NCBI RefSeq assembly: GCF_036634175.1
Contig: NZ_JAZIFX010000001.1
Coordinates: forward strand, 7,378,001 to 7,442,000
Source: Streptomyces sp. P9-A2
GTDB lineage: Bacteria > Actinomycetota > Actinomycetes > Streptomycetales > Streptomycetaceae
Direction of reading: 5' to 3'
DNA: 64,000 nt
A program made the position numbers and the translations under genes. The notes beneath the pieces are model-generated. The model was not told the DNA's origin. It made no database searches and worked only from the letters and a program-made list of their open reading frames with translations. Below, piece after piece: positions 53,519 through 63,393 of this stretch (its first letter is position 1; every line of letters begins with the position of its first letter).

Positions 53519-54594
53519 TGAGCATGACCCGACAGGCTGAGCCGGCGGTGACCCCACCGCCGGCCCCCGGCCCGAAGGCGAACGACGGCCGCACCACGCG
53601 GCGCACGCCGGCCCGTCGGCTGCTGGCCCGTCCCGAGGTCGGCGTCTTCCTCGGCGTCGTGGTTGTTCTGGTGTTCTTCCTGATCGCCGCCCCGCCGATG
53701 CGGGACAGCAGCTCGATGGCGAACATCCTGTACCAGTCCTCGACCATCGGCATCATGGCCCTGCCGGTGGCACTGCTGATGATCGGCGGCGAGGTCGACC
53801 TCTCGGCCGGCGTCGCCGTGGTCACCTCGGCCCTCACCGCGAGCATGCTCGCCTACCAGCTGTCCATGAACATCTGGGTGGGCGTCATCGCCGCCCTCGC
53901 GGTGTCCCTCGCCATCGGCATGTTCAACGGCTGGTTCCTGATGAAGACGGGCCTGCCCAGCTTCCTCGTCACCCTCGGCACCTTCCTGATCCTCCAGGGC
54001 ATCAACCTGGCCGTGACCAAGACGGTCACCGGGAACGTCGCGACCGACGACATCAGCGACATGGACGGTTTCGCCCAGGCCAAGGCCCTCTTCGCGTCCA
54101 GCTTCGAGGTGGGCGGCGTCCAGGTGAAGATCACCATCGTGTGGTGGCTCGTCTTCGCCGCCCTCGCCGCCTGGGTGCTGCTCCGCACCAAGTACGGCAA
54201 CTGGATCTTCGCGGTCGGCGGCAACAAGGAGAGCGCCCGTGCCGTCGGCGTGCCGGTGACGTTCACCAAGATCTCCCTGTACATGCTGGTCGGCTTCGGC
54301 GCCTGGTTCGTCGGCATGCACCAGCTGTTCTCCTTCAACACCGTGCAGTCCGGCGAGGGCGTGGGCCAGGAGCTCATCTACATCGCCGCCGCGGTGATCG
54401 GCGGCTGCCTGATGACCGGCGGCTACGGCTCCGCGATCGGCCCGGTCTTCGGCGCCTTCATGTTCGGCATGGTGCAGCAGGGCATCGTCTACGCCGGCTG
54501 GAACCCGGACTGGTTCAAGGCCTTCCTCGGCGTGATGCTCCTCGGCGCCGTCCTCATCAATCTGTGGGTCCAGCGCACGGCGACCCGGAGGTGA
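53518..54594 (+). CDS. sugar ABC transporter permease
   Basis: ATG 53518 shares a base with the binding-protein stop (TGATG); 358 residues. A RbsC-type permease with about eight to ten transmembrane segments; [20 protein letters not shown] and [20 protein letters not shown] are family blocks. The roughly 35-residue N-terminal Pro/Arg segment is cytoplasmic. Forms the membrane channel for the inositol importer. Confidence 0.93.
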   Translation: MSMTRQAEPAVTPPPAPGPKANDGRTTRRTPARRLLARPEVGVFLGVVVVLVFFLIAAPPMRDSSSMANILYQSSTIGIMALPVALLMIGGEVDLSAGVAVVTSALTASMLAYQLSMNIWVGVIAALAVSLAIGMFNGWFLMKTGLPSFLVTLGTFLILQGINLAVTKTVTGNVATDDISDMDGFAQAKALFASSFEVGGVQVKITIVWWLVFAALAAWVLLRTKYGNWIFAVGGNKESARAVGVPVTFTKISLYMLVGFGAWFVGMHQLFSFNTVQSGEGVGQELIYIAAAVIGGCLMTGGYGSAIGPVFGAFMFGMVQQGIVYAGWNPDWFKAFLGVMLLGAVLINLWVQRTATRR

Positions 54595-54599
54595 CCGCA

Positions 54600-55511
54600 A
54601 TGACCGACGACACGACCGGCACCCACGGTGCCGTCCTGCAGGACACCGCCCCCGACGGGGAGCACCCCCTGGTCGAACTCCGCGGGGCCGGCAAGTCCTA
54701 CGGCAACATCCGCGCCCTGCACGGGGTCGACCTGAGCGTCCACCCCGGCCGCGTGACCTGCGTGCTCGGCGACAACGGCGCCGGCAAGTCCACCCTCATC
54801 AAGATCATCTCCGGGCTGCACCAGCACACCGAGGGCGAATTCCTCGTCGACGGCACCCCGGTACGGTTCTCCACCCCGCGCGACGCCCTCGGCAAGGGCA
54901 TCGCCACCGTCTACCAGGACCTCGCCGTCGTCCCCCTGATGCCGGTGTGGCGCAACTTCTTCCTCGGCTCCGAGATGACCAAGGGCCCCTGGCCGCTGCG
55001 CCGTCTCGACATCGAGCGGATGAAGAGGACCGCGGACGAGGAACTGCGCAACATGGGCATCGTCCTCGACGACCTCGAACAGCCCATCGGAACGCTCTCC
55101 GGCGGCCAGCGCCAGTGCGTGGCCATCGCCCGCGCCGTCTACTTCGGCGCCCGCGTCCTCATCCTGGACGAGCCCACCGCCGCGCTCGGCGTCAAGCAGT
55201 CCGGCGTGGTCCTGAAGTACATCGCCGCCGCCCGCGACCGCGGCCTCGGCGTCATCTTCATCACCCACAACCCGCACCACGCCTACATGGTGGGCGACCA
55301 CTTCAGCGTCCTGCGCCTGGGCACCATGGAGCTCTCCGCCGCCCGCAGCGAGGTCTCCCTGGAGGAACTCACCAACCACATGGCCGGCGGCACCGAACTC
55401 GCGGCCCTCAAGCACGAGCTGGCACAGGTGCGCGGCGTCGACGTCGAGGAGCTCCCCGAGGAGGGAGACCTCCAGGCCCCCGCAGTGGCATCCCCGGAAG
55501 GAAAGACCTGA
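54600..55511 (+). CDS. sugar ABC transporter ATP-binding protein
   Basis: ATG 54600 (303 residues). Walker [10 protein letters not shown], signature [15 protein letters not shown], Walker [12 protein letters not shown], switch ITHNPHHAY. Only one nucleotide-binding domain is present, unlike RbsA-type fused pairs, so it should work as a homodimer as in FrcA-like systems. Five bases separate it from the permease and one from the next gene. Confidence 0.93.
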   Translation: MTDDTTGTHGAVLQDTAPDGEHPLVELRGAGKSYGNIRALHGVDLSVHPGRVTCVLGDNGAGKSTLIKIISGLHQHTEGEFLVDGTPVRFSTPRDALGKGIATVYQDLAVVPLMPVWRNFFLGSEMTKGPWPLRRLDIERMKRTADEELRNMGIVLDDLEQPIGTLSGGQRQCVAIARAVYFGARVLILDEPTAALGVKQSGVVLKYIAAARDRGLGVIFITHNPHHAYMVGDHFSVLRLGTMELSAARSEVSLEELTNHMAGGTELAALKHELAQVRGVDVEELPEEGDLQAPAVASPEGKT

Positions 55512-55512
55512 C

Positions 55513-56415
55513 ATGGCAGTCGCGCTCGACCGCATCCGGGTGGGCTCCGCCCCCGACTCCTGGGGCGTCTGGTTCCCCGACGACCCCCAGCAGGTGCCCT
55601 GGCAGCGCTTCCTCGACGAGGTCGCCGAAGCCGGCTACTCCTGGATCGAACTCGGCCCCTACGGCTACCTCCCGACCGACCCGGCCCGCCTGGCCGACGA
55701 GGTGAAGAAGCGGGACCTCAAGGTCTCCGCCGGCACCATCTTCTGCGGACTGCACCGCGGCCCCTCCGAGTGGGAGTCCACCTGGGAGCAGGTCAGCCGG
55801 GTCGCCTCGCTCACCCGGGCCATGGACGCCGAGCACCTCGTCGTCATCCCGTCCTTCTGGCGCGACGACAAGACCGCCGAGATCCTGGAGTCCCCGGAGC
55901 TCAGCACCGAGCAGTGGGGCCACCTGGCCAAGGGCATGGAACGCCTCGGCCGGGAGGTGCGGGACACCTACGGTCTCGACATCGTCGTCCACCCGCACGC
56001 CGACACCCACATCGACACCGAGGAGCACGTCGAGCGTTTCCTCGACTCCACCGACTCCTCCCTGGTCAACCTCTGCCTCGACACCGGGCACTACGCCTAC
56101 TGCGGCGGCGACAGCGTCAAGCTGATCGAGACCTACGGCGAACGCATCGGCTACCTGCACCTCAAGCAGGTCGACCCGGACATCCTCGCCGACGTGGTCG
56201 CGAACGAGATCCCGTTCGGCCCCGCCGTCCAGCGCGGCGTGATGTGCGAACCGCCCGCCGGGGTACCGGAACTGGGCGCGGTCCTGACCGCCGCCCAGAA
56301 GCTGGACGTGGACCTGTTCGCGATCGTCGAGCAGGACATGTACCCCTGCGAGCCGGACAAGCCGCTGCCGATCGCGGTGCGCACCCGCAAGTTCCTCCGC
56401 TCCTGCGGCGCCTGA
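55513..56415 (+). CDS. IolE/IolH-like sugar-phosphate isomerase/epimerase family protein
   Basis: A 300-residue TIM-barrel (AP endonuclease 2) protein. The start [20 protein letters not shown] is typical of inosose dehydratases, and metal ligands are suggested by [29 protein letters not shown] and IVEQD. IolE dehydrates 2-keto-myo-inositol to the trione that IolD uses, which the cluster otherwise lacks. IolH-like function cannot be excluded. Confidence 0.85.
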   Translation: MAVALDRIRVGSAPDSWGVWFPDDPQQVPWQRFLDEVAEAGYSWIELGPYGYLPTDPARLADEVKKRDLKVSAGTIFCGLHRGPSEWESTWEQVSRVASLTRAMDAEHLVVIPSFWRDDKTAEILESPELSTEQWGHLAKGMERLGREVRDTYGLDIVVHPHADTHIDTEEHVERFLDSTDSSLVNLCLDTGHYAYCGGDSVKLIETYGERIGYLHLKQVDPDILADVVANEIPFGPAVQRGVMCEPPAGVPELGAVLTAAQKLDVDLFAIVEQDMYPCEPDKPLPIAVRTRKFLRSCGA

Positions 56416-56471
56416 CCCCGGCGCCCGGCCCCCTGGAACCCGCCCCCCCCCCGGAAAGGGAGGCGAGAACC

Positions 56472-57491
56472 GTGCACGGGAACGAACCCCTGGGAATCGC
56501 CGTCATCGGCACGGGCCGCATGGGCGCGGACCACGTGCGCCGGATCGACCGGGTCATCAGCGGTGCGCGGGTCGCCGCCGTCGCCGACACCGACGCGGAA
56601 CGGGCCAAGGCGGTGGCCGCCGGCATCGACGGCTGCACCGTACACACCGACCCGGCCGCCGCGATGGCGGCGGCCGGCGTCGACGCCGTGCTCATCGCCT
56701 CCCCGGGACCGGCCCACGAGGCCGCCCTGCTCGCCGCGTTCGAGCGGGACCTGCCCGTCCTGTGCGAGAAACCGCTCACCCCCGACGCCGCTTCCGCGCT
56801 GCGCGTCGTAGAAGCCGAACAGGCACTCGGCCACCGCCGCGTCCAGGTCGGCTTCATGCGCCGCTACGACGCCGAGTACGTCCGTCTCAAGACGCTGCTG
56901 GAGACGGGGCAGCTGGGCCGGCCCCTGATGCTGCACAACAGACACCGGAACGTGGCCAGTTCACCCTTCTTCACCAGCTCCATGCTGATCACCGACTCCG
57001 TCTCCCACGAAGTGGACGTCACCCGCTGGCTGTTGGGCCAGGAGATCACGGCGGTCACGGTGCACGCCCCCGGATCCTCCTCCGGGGCGCCCGACGGGCT
57101 GCGCGACCCGCAGTTCGTCGTCCTGGAGACCGACGGCGGCGCGCTCAGCGACGTCGAGATCTTCGTCAACTGCGGCTTCGGCTACCAGGTCCAGGCCGAG
57201 ATCGTCTGCGAACGCGGCACCGCCCGTGTCGGTGACGGCCACCACCTGGTCGCCCAGGCGGCCGGCCGCTGGGGCGGCACCATCACCCAGGACTGGACCG
57301 AACGCTTCGACCGGGCCTATGACGACGAGCTCCGGGCCTGGGTCGACACCACCCGCCGGGGCGAGGTCGGCGGCCCCAGCACCTGGGACGGTTACGCGGC
57401 GGCCGCCGTCTGCGAGGCCGGAGTCCGCGCCCTGGAGGAGGGCGGCCGGGTGGAGGTCGAACTGGCGGAGAAACCGGCGCTGTACCGGTGA
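56472..57491 (+). CDS. Gfo/Idh/MocA oxidoreductase, probable inositol 2-dehydrogenase
   Basis: GTG 56472 after GGGAGG gives 339 residues. Rossmann motif [13 protein letters not shown], the EKP motif in [10 protein letters not shown], and [11 protein letters not shown] and [15 protein letters not shown] in the C-terminal half match IolG-type dehydrogenases. It should oxidise myo-inositol to 2-keto-inositol with NAD. Last gene of the rightward iol transcript. Confidence 0.87.
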   Translation: MHGNEPLGIAVIGTGRMGADHVRRIDRVISGARVAAVADTDAERAKAVAAGIDGCTVHTDPAAAMAAAGVDAVLIASPGPAHEAALLAAFERDLPVLCEKPLTPDAASALRVVEAEQALGHRRVQVGFMRRYDAEYVRLKTLLETGQLGRPLMLHNRHRNVASSPFFTSSMLITDSVSHEVDVTRWLLGQEITAVTVHAPGSSSGAPDGLRDPQFVVLETDGGALSDVEIFVNCGFGYQVQAEIVCERGTARVGDGHHLVAQAAGRWGGTITQDWTERFDRAYDDELRAWVDTTRRGEVGGPSTWDGYAAAAVCEAGVRALEEGGRVEVELAEKPALYR

Positions 57492-57819
57492 GGTGATGTG
57501 ACGTCCCCGGCGCATTCTGTGGGGACGCTGCGTGCGGGTCGGCGAGTGGTGCTGGACCCACTGCTGACCATGCCGCCCGGTGCTCAGGTCTCCGAGCCGG
57601 ACCGGCCGTGGCGTGGTCCGGTGCGGGTGTCGAGGGCATCTCGCGGAGCACCCGCTTTATCCACAGCGGTGCCGTCCGCGCGTATGCCGTGATCCGGATG
57701 CCTGTGGACAGCGAGTGATCGCTGTCCAGGGCGTGCGGCGGCATCTTCCAGCGAAGCCGGTGTCCGGGAGAAGACGACCGCCGCATCGACCGGGTCGACG
57801 CCCGGCACGCCCTCCGGGG
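57492..57819. other. intergenic region between the iol operon and the MFS gene
   Basis: 328 bp between convergent genes. A hairpin TGGACAGCGA-GTGA-TCGCTGTCCA at 57705-57728 could end transcription from either side. The rest shows no recognisable gene; it reads like degraded sequence, but I cannot name a source. Confidence 0.45.
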
Positions 57820-59091
57820 CTAGGCGGTCGCGCTCGGCCGCTGCAGAGGCAGTTCTGCTCGCCGTACCGCGCCGGAGGCCAGGGCGATGACCACGCCCAG
57901 GCCGGCGAAGGTTCCGCAGCCGACGAACACCGGGGCTGCGCCCCAGGCTCCGATGGCGGCGCCGACCAGCGGATAGCTGAGGGGCGCGAGACCGACCATG
58001 GTGAGCATGACGACAGAGGTGACCCGGCCGAGATAGGCGGGGTCCGCCGCAGTCTGTATCAGGGCGTTGTCCAGGCTGCCGAAGACGCCGGCGCTCAGCC
58101 CGATCACCACGGCCAGCACTACAGCGATCCACAGGGCCGGTACCAGCGCGATGGTGGCGGCTCCCACGCAGCCGACAAACAGTGTTCCCGCCATCATCAG
58201 GCCGGCGTGGGGCAGCCGGCCGGCGACGGTGAGCAGCATGGCGCCGGCCGCCGCGCCCGCGCCGAAGCCGCTGACGATCCAGCCGTAGCCGGAAGGGCCC
58301 CAGCCGCGCTCGGCGTTGAGGAGCACCATGCCGACATTGAGGGTGCCGGTGAGGCCGAGCTCGCAGACGGCGCCGGCGGTGACGAGCGGACCGATGAGTC
58401 GGTGGCGACGGATGTAGCGCAGGCCGTCGACTAGGTCCTTCCACGCCGTGCCGGGTTCCGACCGCTCCTCGCCGCGCGTGTCGAGGGGCCGCATCCGTAT
58501 CGTCAGCAGAAGTGGCAGGGACAGCGCGAAGAGCAGGCCGGCGACGGTGAAGGCGGCCGCCGTGCCCCCGAGTCCCATGGCCAGGCCGCCGATGGGCGGG
58601 CCCGCGATCTGGCTGAGGCGAACCGACAGGGAGCGCATGCCGGTGACACGGGCCAGCTGGTCGGGGCTGGTGATCCGGGGCGGGAGGGCCCCGATCGCGG
58701 GTACGAACAGCGCGTCCACGGCGCCGAAGACGAGCGCCACCGCGACCAGGGTCCACAGGGCCGGTGACGTCAGCGCGATACCGGCGGCCACCGAGAGAAT
58801 GAGGAGGCAGCGCAGAGCGTCGCTGCCGAGAAGTACCCGGCGGGGGTCGAGCCGGTCGGCCAGCACGCCCCCGCCGAGCATCAGTAACGCCCGCGGCAGT
58901 GCTCCGGCGGCCATGACGAGGCCGACCTCGGTGGGGCCGCCGGCCTTCTGGGCGGACCAGCCGAGGGCGACGAAGTACACGCTGTCGCCCACAAGGGAAG
59001 CGGTGTACGCGGTGAGCCAGCGCAGCACGTTGCCGTCGCGGTAGGCCGGCTTGGTGGCGCTTTCGGGCAGGATCGTTCCTGCGGGGACCAC
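57820..59091 (-). CDS. MFS transporter with TTA codon
   Basis: 423 residues with about twelve transmembrane segments; GLVMAAGALPRALLMLGGGV and LADRLDPRRVLLG form the loop 2-3 motif of drug-efflux-like MFS (MFS_3/TetA-like). The TTA codon at 58885-58887 implies bldA dependence. It lies 30 bp after an ArsR-type regulator and is probably co-transcribed with it. Substrate unknown; resistance or metabolite export is likely. Confidence 0.88.
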   Translation of the reverse strand: MVPAGTILPESATKPAYRDGNVLRWLTAYTASLVGDSVYFVALGWSAQKAGGPTEVGLVMAAGALPRALLMLGGGVLADRLDPRRVLLGSDALRCLLILSVAAGIALTSPALWTLVAVALVFGAVDALFVPAIGALPPRITSPDQLARVTGMRSLSVRLSQIAGPPIGGLAMGLGGTAAAFTVAGLLFALSLPLLLTIRMRPLDTRGEERSEPGTAWKDLVDGLRYIRRHRLIGPLVTAGAVCELGLTGTLNVGMVLLNAERGWGPSGYGWIVSGFGAGAAAGAMLLTVAGRLPHAGLMMAGTLFVGCVGAATIALVPALWIAVVLAVVIGLSAGVFGSLDNALIQTAADPAYLGRVTSVVMLTMVGLAPLSYPLVGAAIGAWGAAPVFVGCGTFAGLGVVIALASGAVRRAELPLQRPSATA

Positions 59092-59121
59092 GGTGGGCTC
59101 CAGGAGGTCGGGGCGGCCGTG

Positions 59122-59715
59122 TCAGGGCCGGAACGGAAAGCCGTAGAGGTGCACGGACACGTGCTCGCGGTCCTCGGTGTCGCCGACCGCCTTGGCGGCC
59201 TTGCCACGCTCCCGCCAGCGTCGGGTCAGTGCCTCGAGCTCGTCGCTCATCTCGGCGAGTTCGGCGGGGGTCAGGTCGAGCATCCATTCGGAGCTGAAAG
59301 CGGCGTCGGTCCACGCCTTGCCCCAGGCGGCCTTCTGGTCCAGATAGGCACGGTACTGGGCGGTACGGTTGTCGAGGATGCCGCGGGTCACGGCGCCGGC
59401 GGCAGCGGCCCCTTCGGGCGTGCCCGCGAAGTCCGAGTGGCGGAAGCCCCAGCCCTCCTCGGACGCCACCTGCCACCACCGCTCACGACCGTCGGTGCTC
59501 CGGCCGCTCGCCTCGCTCACGAAGCCGTGCTCGGCGAGCTTGCGCAGGTGGTAACTGACCAGCGACGGCGCCTGGTCGACCTGCTCGGCGAGCTGTGAGG
59601 CGGTCGCCGTGCCCGCGGCGAACAGCAGCCGGTAGAGCTGCATCCGCAGTGGGCTGGTGAACGCCTTCAGCCGGGACAGGTCGGTGATCTGCTCGGGCTC
59701 GCGCTTCGGTCGCAT
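59122..59715 (-). CDS. ArsR-type winged-helix transcriptional regulator
   Basis: ATG 59715 with GAGGG upstream gives 197 residues. Winged HTH at about residues 14-75 (SPLRMQLYRLLFAAGTATAS, APSLVSYHLRKLAEHGFVSE), then a helical C-terminal domain. No cysteine pair for metals is evident, so it belongs to the larger HTH_20-type group beside MFS exporters. Probably controls itself and the exporter. Confidence 0.88.
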   Translation of the reverse strand: MRPKREPEQITDLSRLKAFTSPLRMQLYRLLFAAGTATASQLAEQVDQAPSLVSYHLRKLAEHGFVSEASGRSTDGRERWWQVASEEGWGFRHSDFAGTPEGAAAAGAVTRGILDNRTAQYRAYLDQKAAWGKAWTDAAFSSEWMLDLTPAELAEMSDELEALTRRWRERGKAAKAVGDTEDREHVSVHLYGFPFRP

Positions 59716-60113
59716 GCCCTCACCGTAGATATGAAGCAGAATTTGCGCAATATAGTTTTCGGAAATGCGCGGTGGGGAGCCCGGCGACCCCTCGCTGCCT
59801 GTACCGTTTGGCGTCATCGCCGCCGACCGCGCGCCCAACTCGCGTACAGCAGAATCAAGTTCGACTGCCTGAGACGCCGCGCGGAACCCGATCAGAATGG
59901 TGGCCAAGTTCCTGGCCCGGCGCCGCCGGTATTGTCCCCGCAGCGGCCTGCGGCGGTGTCGTAGGAAAGGCTTCGCCCTGACCCGTAGGTGATCCCGTCC
60001 CCCTCCTCGGCCGCGTCCTTCTCACGGCCGGCAGCAGCCTTTCGTCGCACTGCCTGACCTGGGCTTCTGCTTCATTCTGACCTACGATCGCACGACCGCG
60101 AAAGGAGATCTCG
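59716..60113. promoter_or_regulatory. divergent promoter region between the ArsR and methyltransferase genes
   Basis: 398 bp. The part next to the ArsR gene is AT-rich (59725-59770) and contains the palindrome TTGCGCAA (59743-59750), a candidate operator, with ATATAG/TATATT-like sequence beside it. The middle shows nothing recognisable. AAAGGAGATCTCG (60101-60113) is the ribosome site of the methyltransferase. Confidence 0.5.
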
Positions 60114-60851
60114 ATGGACCGGAACATCCGCACGGTGGACGATGTGCTCAGGCTCCTGGACGGCCTGTTCGTGCCGGAGGCCGACCGCTGGACGGTCGGC
60201 GCAGCCTCCTGGTGGGACGGTTTCTATGCCGATCGCTCCAAGCCGGTCCCGTTCTTCGTGGCGAAGCCGGACGAGAACCTGGTCGCGTACCTCGACCACG
60301 GCTTGATCACCGCGGGGCGCGCCCTCGACCTGGGCTGCGGACCGGGCCGAAACGCACTCCACCTCGCCTCGCTGGGCTTCGAGGTGGACGCCGTCGACCT
60401 CTCCCCGACGGCCATTGCCTGGGCCGAGGACCGCGCCCGGCAGGCAGGGGCCAAGGTCCGATTCCGCTGCGGTGACGCCTTCACCCTCCACGACACCGAC
60501 CTCAGCGGCCCGTACGACCTGATCTACGATTCCGGCTGCTTCCACCATCTGCCGCCGCACCGCCGCATCAGCTACCTCACCCTCCTCGACCAAGCCCTCG
60601 CGCCCGGCGGCCTGTTCGCCCTCACCTGCTTCGCGGCCGGCGAGATGGGGTCCGAACTCCCCGACACCGACTTCTATCGCCAGTCCCGCCTCCATGGCGG
60701 CCTGGCCTACACACCGGAATCCCTGCGTTGGATCTTCTCCGACCTGACGGAGGTCGAACTGCGCCGCATGCACGACGAACCGCCCGAGTCCCCCCGCTTC
60801 GGCGAACCCTTCCTTTGGACAGCCCTGTTCCGCCGCGCCGCCCGGCCGTGA
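60114..60851 (+). CDS. class I SAM-dependent methyltransferase
   Basis: ATG 60114 after AAGGAG gives 245 residues. Motif I ALDLGCGPGRNALHLA, the acidic residue in EVDAVDLSPTAI, and GCFHHLPPHRRISYL are typical of the Methyltransf_25/TehB-like group that includes tellurite/thiopurine-type small-molecule methylases. Substrate unknown. It is divergent from the ArsR-MFS pair. Confidence 0.9.
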   Translation: MDRNIRTVDDVLRLLDGLFVPEADRWTVGAASWWDGFYADRSKPVPFFVAKPDENLVAYLDHGLITAGRALDLGCGPGRNALHLASLGFEVDAVDLSPTAIAWAEDRARQAGAKVRFRCGDAFTLHDTDLSGPYDLIYDSGCFHHLPPHRRISYLTLLDQALAPGGLFALTCFAAGEMGSELPDTDFYRQSRLHGGLAYTPESLRWIFSDLTEVELRRMHDEPPESPRFGEPFLWTALFRRAARP

Positions 60852-60926
60852 CTGCCGCGCGCCGCGTCCGGGGCCCGGTCGCCTGATCCACCGAAGGACA
60901 GGACTCAGAGGAGAGGAATACGCACC

Positions 60927-61462
60927 TCACGGGAACCCGAGGGCCGGAATCGTCACCAGGGCCTCGGCGTGGCGGAGTTCGCCCAGTTCACCGGAGAAGA
61001 GCAGCTCGTGCAGGCGCCGGGTGACCGGGTGGAAGAGGTAGTGGAAGGCCTCCATGAAGACCCCGCCGGACCGCGCGGCCGCGTCCCGTACCTCCTCCGC
61101 CTCCTCGGCGTTGCTCGCAGCCGGCTTCTCGGTGAGGGCGTGCTTGCCCGCCTCCAGCGCCGCGAGGTTCCACGGGCCGTGCAGGCCGTTCGCCGGCGGG
61201 TTGTAGACGACGTTTACTTCGGGGTCGCCCAGCAGCTCGGCGTACGAGCCGTGCACCCGCTCCACCACGTGCGCCGCGGCGAACGCCTCGGAGCGGGAGC
61301 GGTCGCGGGCGGCCACCGCGACGAGGCGATGACCACCCGCACGGGCGGGGACGATCAGGGAGCGCTCCGTGATCCGCGCGGCCCCAGGATGCCGATCCGC
61401 AAGGGCTTGGAGCCCTTGACCGATTCTGTTCGCGGCCCGGGTATGCCCCCGGTGTCTCTCAC
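60927..61462 (-). pseudogene. truncated, frameshifted Gfo/Idh/MocA oxidoreductase
   Basis: GTG 61462 overlaps the upstream gene stop and reads to LRIGILG, the Rossmann start. It then shifts frame: CTGGGGCC appears to lack one G. The remaining similarity (ITERSLIVPARAGGHRLVAV, YNPPANGLHGPWNLAALEAG, LTEKPAASNAEEAEEV, MEAFHYLFHPVTRRLHELLF) continues in another frame and ends at 60927 after about 150 residues. The C-terminal substrate domain is missing. A relic of a second dehydrogenase in the cyclitol/sugar operon. Confidence 0.8.
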
Positions 61463-62463
61463 ACCTGTCGTACCTCCTGGATGGTGACGGGGCGGTGCTC
61501 GTGCAGGGACAGGGTGCACGCGTCGGCGATCCAGCCCGCCTCCAGGGCGTCCGCCACAGTGCACGGGGACGGCCGGGTGCCGGCCACGACCTCGGTGAAC
61601 GCGGTGAGTTCGGCGCGGTAGGCGGCGGTGAAGCGGTCCATGAAGAAGTCGTGCGGGGTGCCGGCAGGGAAGGCCACCCCGGGCTCCACCGACCGCAGCG
61701 GCAGCTTGTCCTCCAGCCCGACCGCGATGGAGTCGGTGAAGCCGTGGATCTCCATGCGGACGTCGTAACCGCGGGCGTTGTGGCGGCTGTTGGAGACCAC
61801 GGCGATGGTGCCGTCGTCCAGGGTGAGGACCGCCCCGGTGGTGTCGGCGTCGCCCGCCTCCTTGATGTAGTCGGCACCCCGGTTGCCGCCGACCGCGTAC
61901 ACCTCGGTCACCTCGCGGCCGGTGACCCAGCGGATGATGTCGAAGTCGTGCACGGAGCAGTCGCGGAAGATGCCACCGGAGGCGGCGATGTACGCGGCCG
62001 GCGGCGGCGCGGGGTCCAGCGTGGTCGAGCGCACGGTGTGGAGCTTGCCCAGCTCCCCGCTTCGCACGGCCTCCCGCGCGGCGACGAAGCCGGCGTCGAA
62101 ACGGCGGTTGTAGCCGATCTGGATCGGCACGTCCCGGCCCTCGACCGCCTTCAGGACCTGCACGCCCTCGGCCATCGTGCGGGCCACCGGCTTCTCGCAG
62201 AACACGGGGACGCCCGCCTCGACACAGGCGAGGATCAGCCCCGGGTGGGCGTCGGTCGCCGCGGCGATCACCACGCCGTCCACGCCGGCGGCGAGCACGG
62301 CCTCGGGGGAGTCCGCGACCTCGGCGTCGAACCGTTCGGCGGCGGCCTTCGCGGCGTCCGCGAACGGGTCGGAGACGACGAGCGACTCGACGGCGTCGAG
62401 TCCGGAGAGGGTCTCGGCGTGGAAGGCGCCGATGCGGCCGAGACCGAGGATTCCGATGCGCAT
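61459..62463 (-). CDS. Gfo/Idh/MocA oxidoreductase, inositol 2-dehydrogenase-like
   Basis: A 334-residue enzyme: MRIGILGLGRIGAFHAETL (Rossmann), FCEKPVARTMAEG (EKP motif), IGYNRRFDAGF, GIFRDCSVHDFDIIRW (catalytic Asp-x3-His region). This pattern is the one usually annotated IolG in actinomycetes. AAGGAG lies ten bases before ATG 62463. With the copy at 56472 the region has two intact candidates and one broken one for the first oxidation step. Confidence 0.9.
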   Translation of the reverse strand: MRIGILGLGRIGAFHAETLSGLDAVESLVVSDPFADAAKAAAERFDAEVADSPEAVLAAGVDGVVIAAATDAHPGLILACVEAGVPVFCEKPVARTMAEGVQVLKAVEGRDVPIQIGYNRRFDAGFVAAREAVRSGELGKLHTVRSTTLDPAPPPAAYIAASGGIFRDCSVHDFDIIRWVTGREVTEVYAVGGNRGADYIKEAGDADTTGAVLTLDDGTIAVVSNSRHNARGYDVRMEIHGFTDSIAVGLEDKLPLRSVEPGVAFPAGTPHDFFMDRFTAAYRAELTAFTEVVAGTRPSPCTVADALEAGWIADACTLSLHEHRPVTIQEVRQV

Positions 62464-62539
62464 GGGGGTGGTGCTCCTTGGGTGCGGGGTGAGCGGGGTG
62501 AGCGGGGCGTGCGGGGGGTCGTACGAGCGGGGAAGGCGG

Positions 62540-63316
62540 TCAGTCGAGGCCGCCGAGGACGTTCTGGTCCCAGTCGATCACAGAGCCGGTCACCACGCCG
62601 GACCGGTCGGACAGCAGCAGGACCACGAAGTCGGCGATCTCGTCCGGCCGGCCGAGTCTGCCCATCGGCAGCCGGGCGGAGGCCCGCTCGCGCCAGTCGT
62701 CGCCCGCGCCGTGGAAGGTGCGCTGGGTGGCGTCCTCGCCCTCGGTGGCGGTCCAGCCGATGTTCAGCCCGTTGATCCGGATCCGGTCCCAGCGGTGGGC
62801 GTGCGCTGCGTTGCGGGTCAGGCCGATGAGGCCGGCCTTCGCGGCGACGTAGGGGGCCAGGAAGGGCTGCCCGCCGTGCGCCGACGAGGTGATGATGTTG
62901 ACGATCGTGCCGGGTTCCTCGCGCCGCACCATGTCCGCGACGGCGGCCTGCATGGCGAAGAACGGTGCCTTGAGGTTGATCGCGATGTGCTGGTCGAACA
63001 GCTCCGGGGTGGTGTCCAGCAGTGTTCCGCGCGAGGTCAGCCCCGCCGAGTTGACCAGGCAGTCGACCCGGCCGTACGCCCGGACCACCTTGGCGACGGA
63101 GTCCTTGGCCTGTTCGGCGTCGGCCAGGTCGGCGCGGACGAACATCGCCCTGCCGCCCGTGGCGGCAAGCTCCGCCACCAGGGCCTCACCGGGTGCGGGG
63201 CGGCGCCCGGTGACGGCCACCGCCGCTCCCTCGCGCACCGCGGCCCGCGCGACGGCGGCACCGACGCCCTGGCTGCCGCCGTTGACGAGGACGATCCTGT
63301 CGTCGAGAAGTCCCAT
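62540..63316 (-). CDS. short-chain dehydrogenase/reductase
   Basis: ATG 63316 gives 258 residues. The nucleotide motif is NGGSQGVGAAVAR (Asn replaces the usual Thr), followed by NSAGLTSRG (NAG variant), catalytic Ser in IITSSAHGG and YVAAK. It ends WDQNVLGGLD. Probably oxidises a sugar or cyclitol together with the neighbouring Gfo/Idh enzyme and dioxygenase. Confidence 0.92.
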   Translation of the reverse strand: MGLLDDRIVLVNGGSQGVGAAVARAAVREGAAVAVTGRRPAPGEALVAELAATGGRAMFVRADLADAEQAKDSVAKVVRAYGRVDCLVNSAGLTSRGTLLDTTPELFDQHIAINLKAPFFAMQAAVADMVRREEPGTIVNIITSSAHGGQPFLAPYVAAKAGLIGLTRNAAHAHRWDRIRINGLNIGWTATEGEDATQRTFHGAGDDWRERASARLPMGRLGRPDEIADFVVLLLSDRSGVVTGSVIDWDQNVLGGLD

Positions 63317-63393
63317 GCCGTTCGGGGTCCTTTCCGTTCCTGAGCCGGTCGCGCGGGAGAGTGGGACGGGAGGGTGGGAGGCGGAGCGCGGTG

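Noticed and set aside
60927..61877. A single 316-codon minus-strand frame as one protein
   Set aside because: Its first half is an out-of-frame shadow of the intact dehydrogenase at 61459-62463; only the second half resembles a Gfo/Idh protein, in line with a frameshifted pseudogene.
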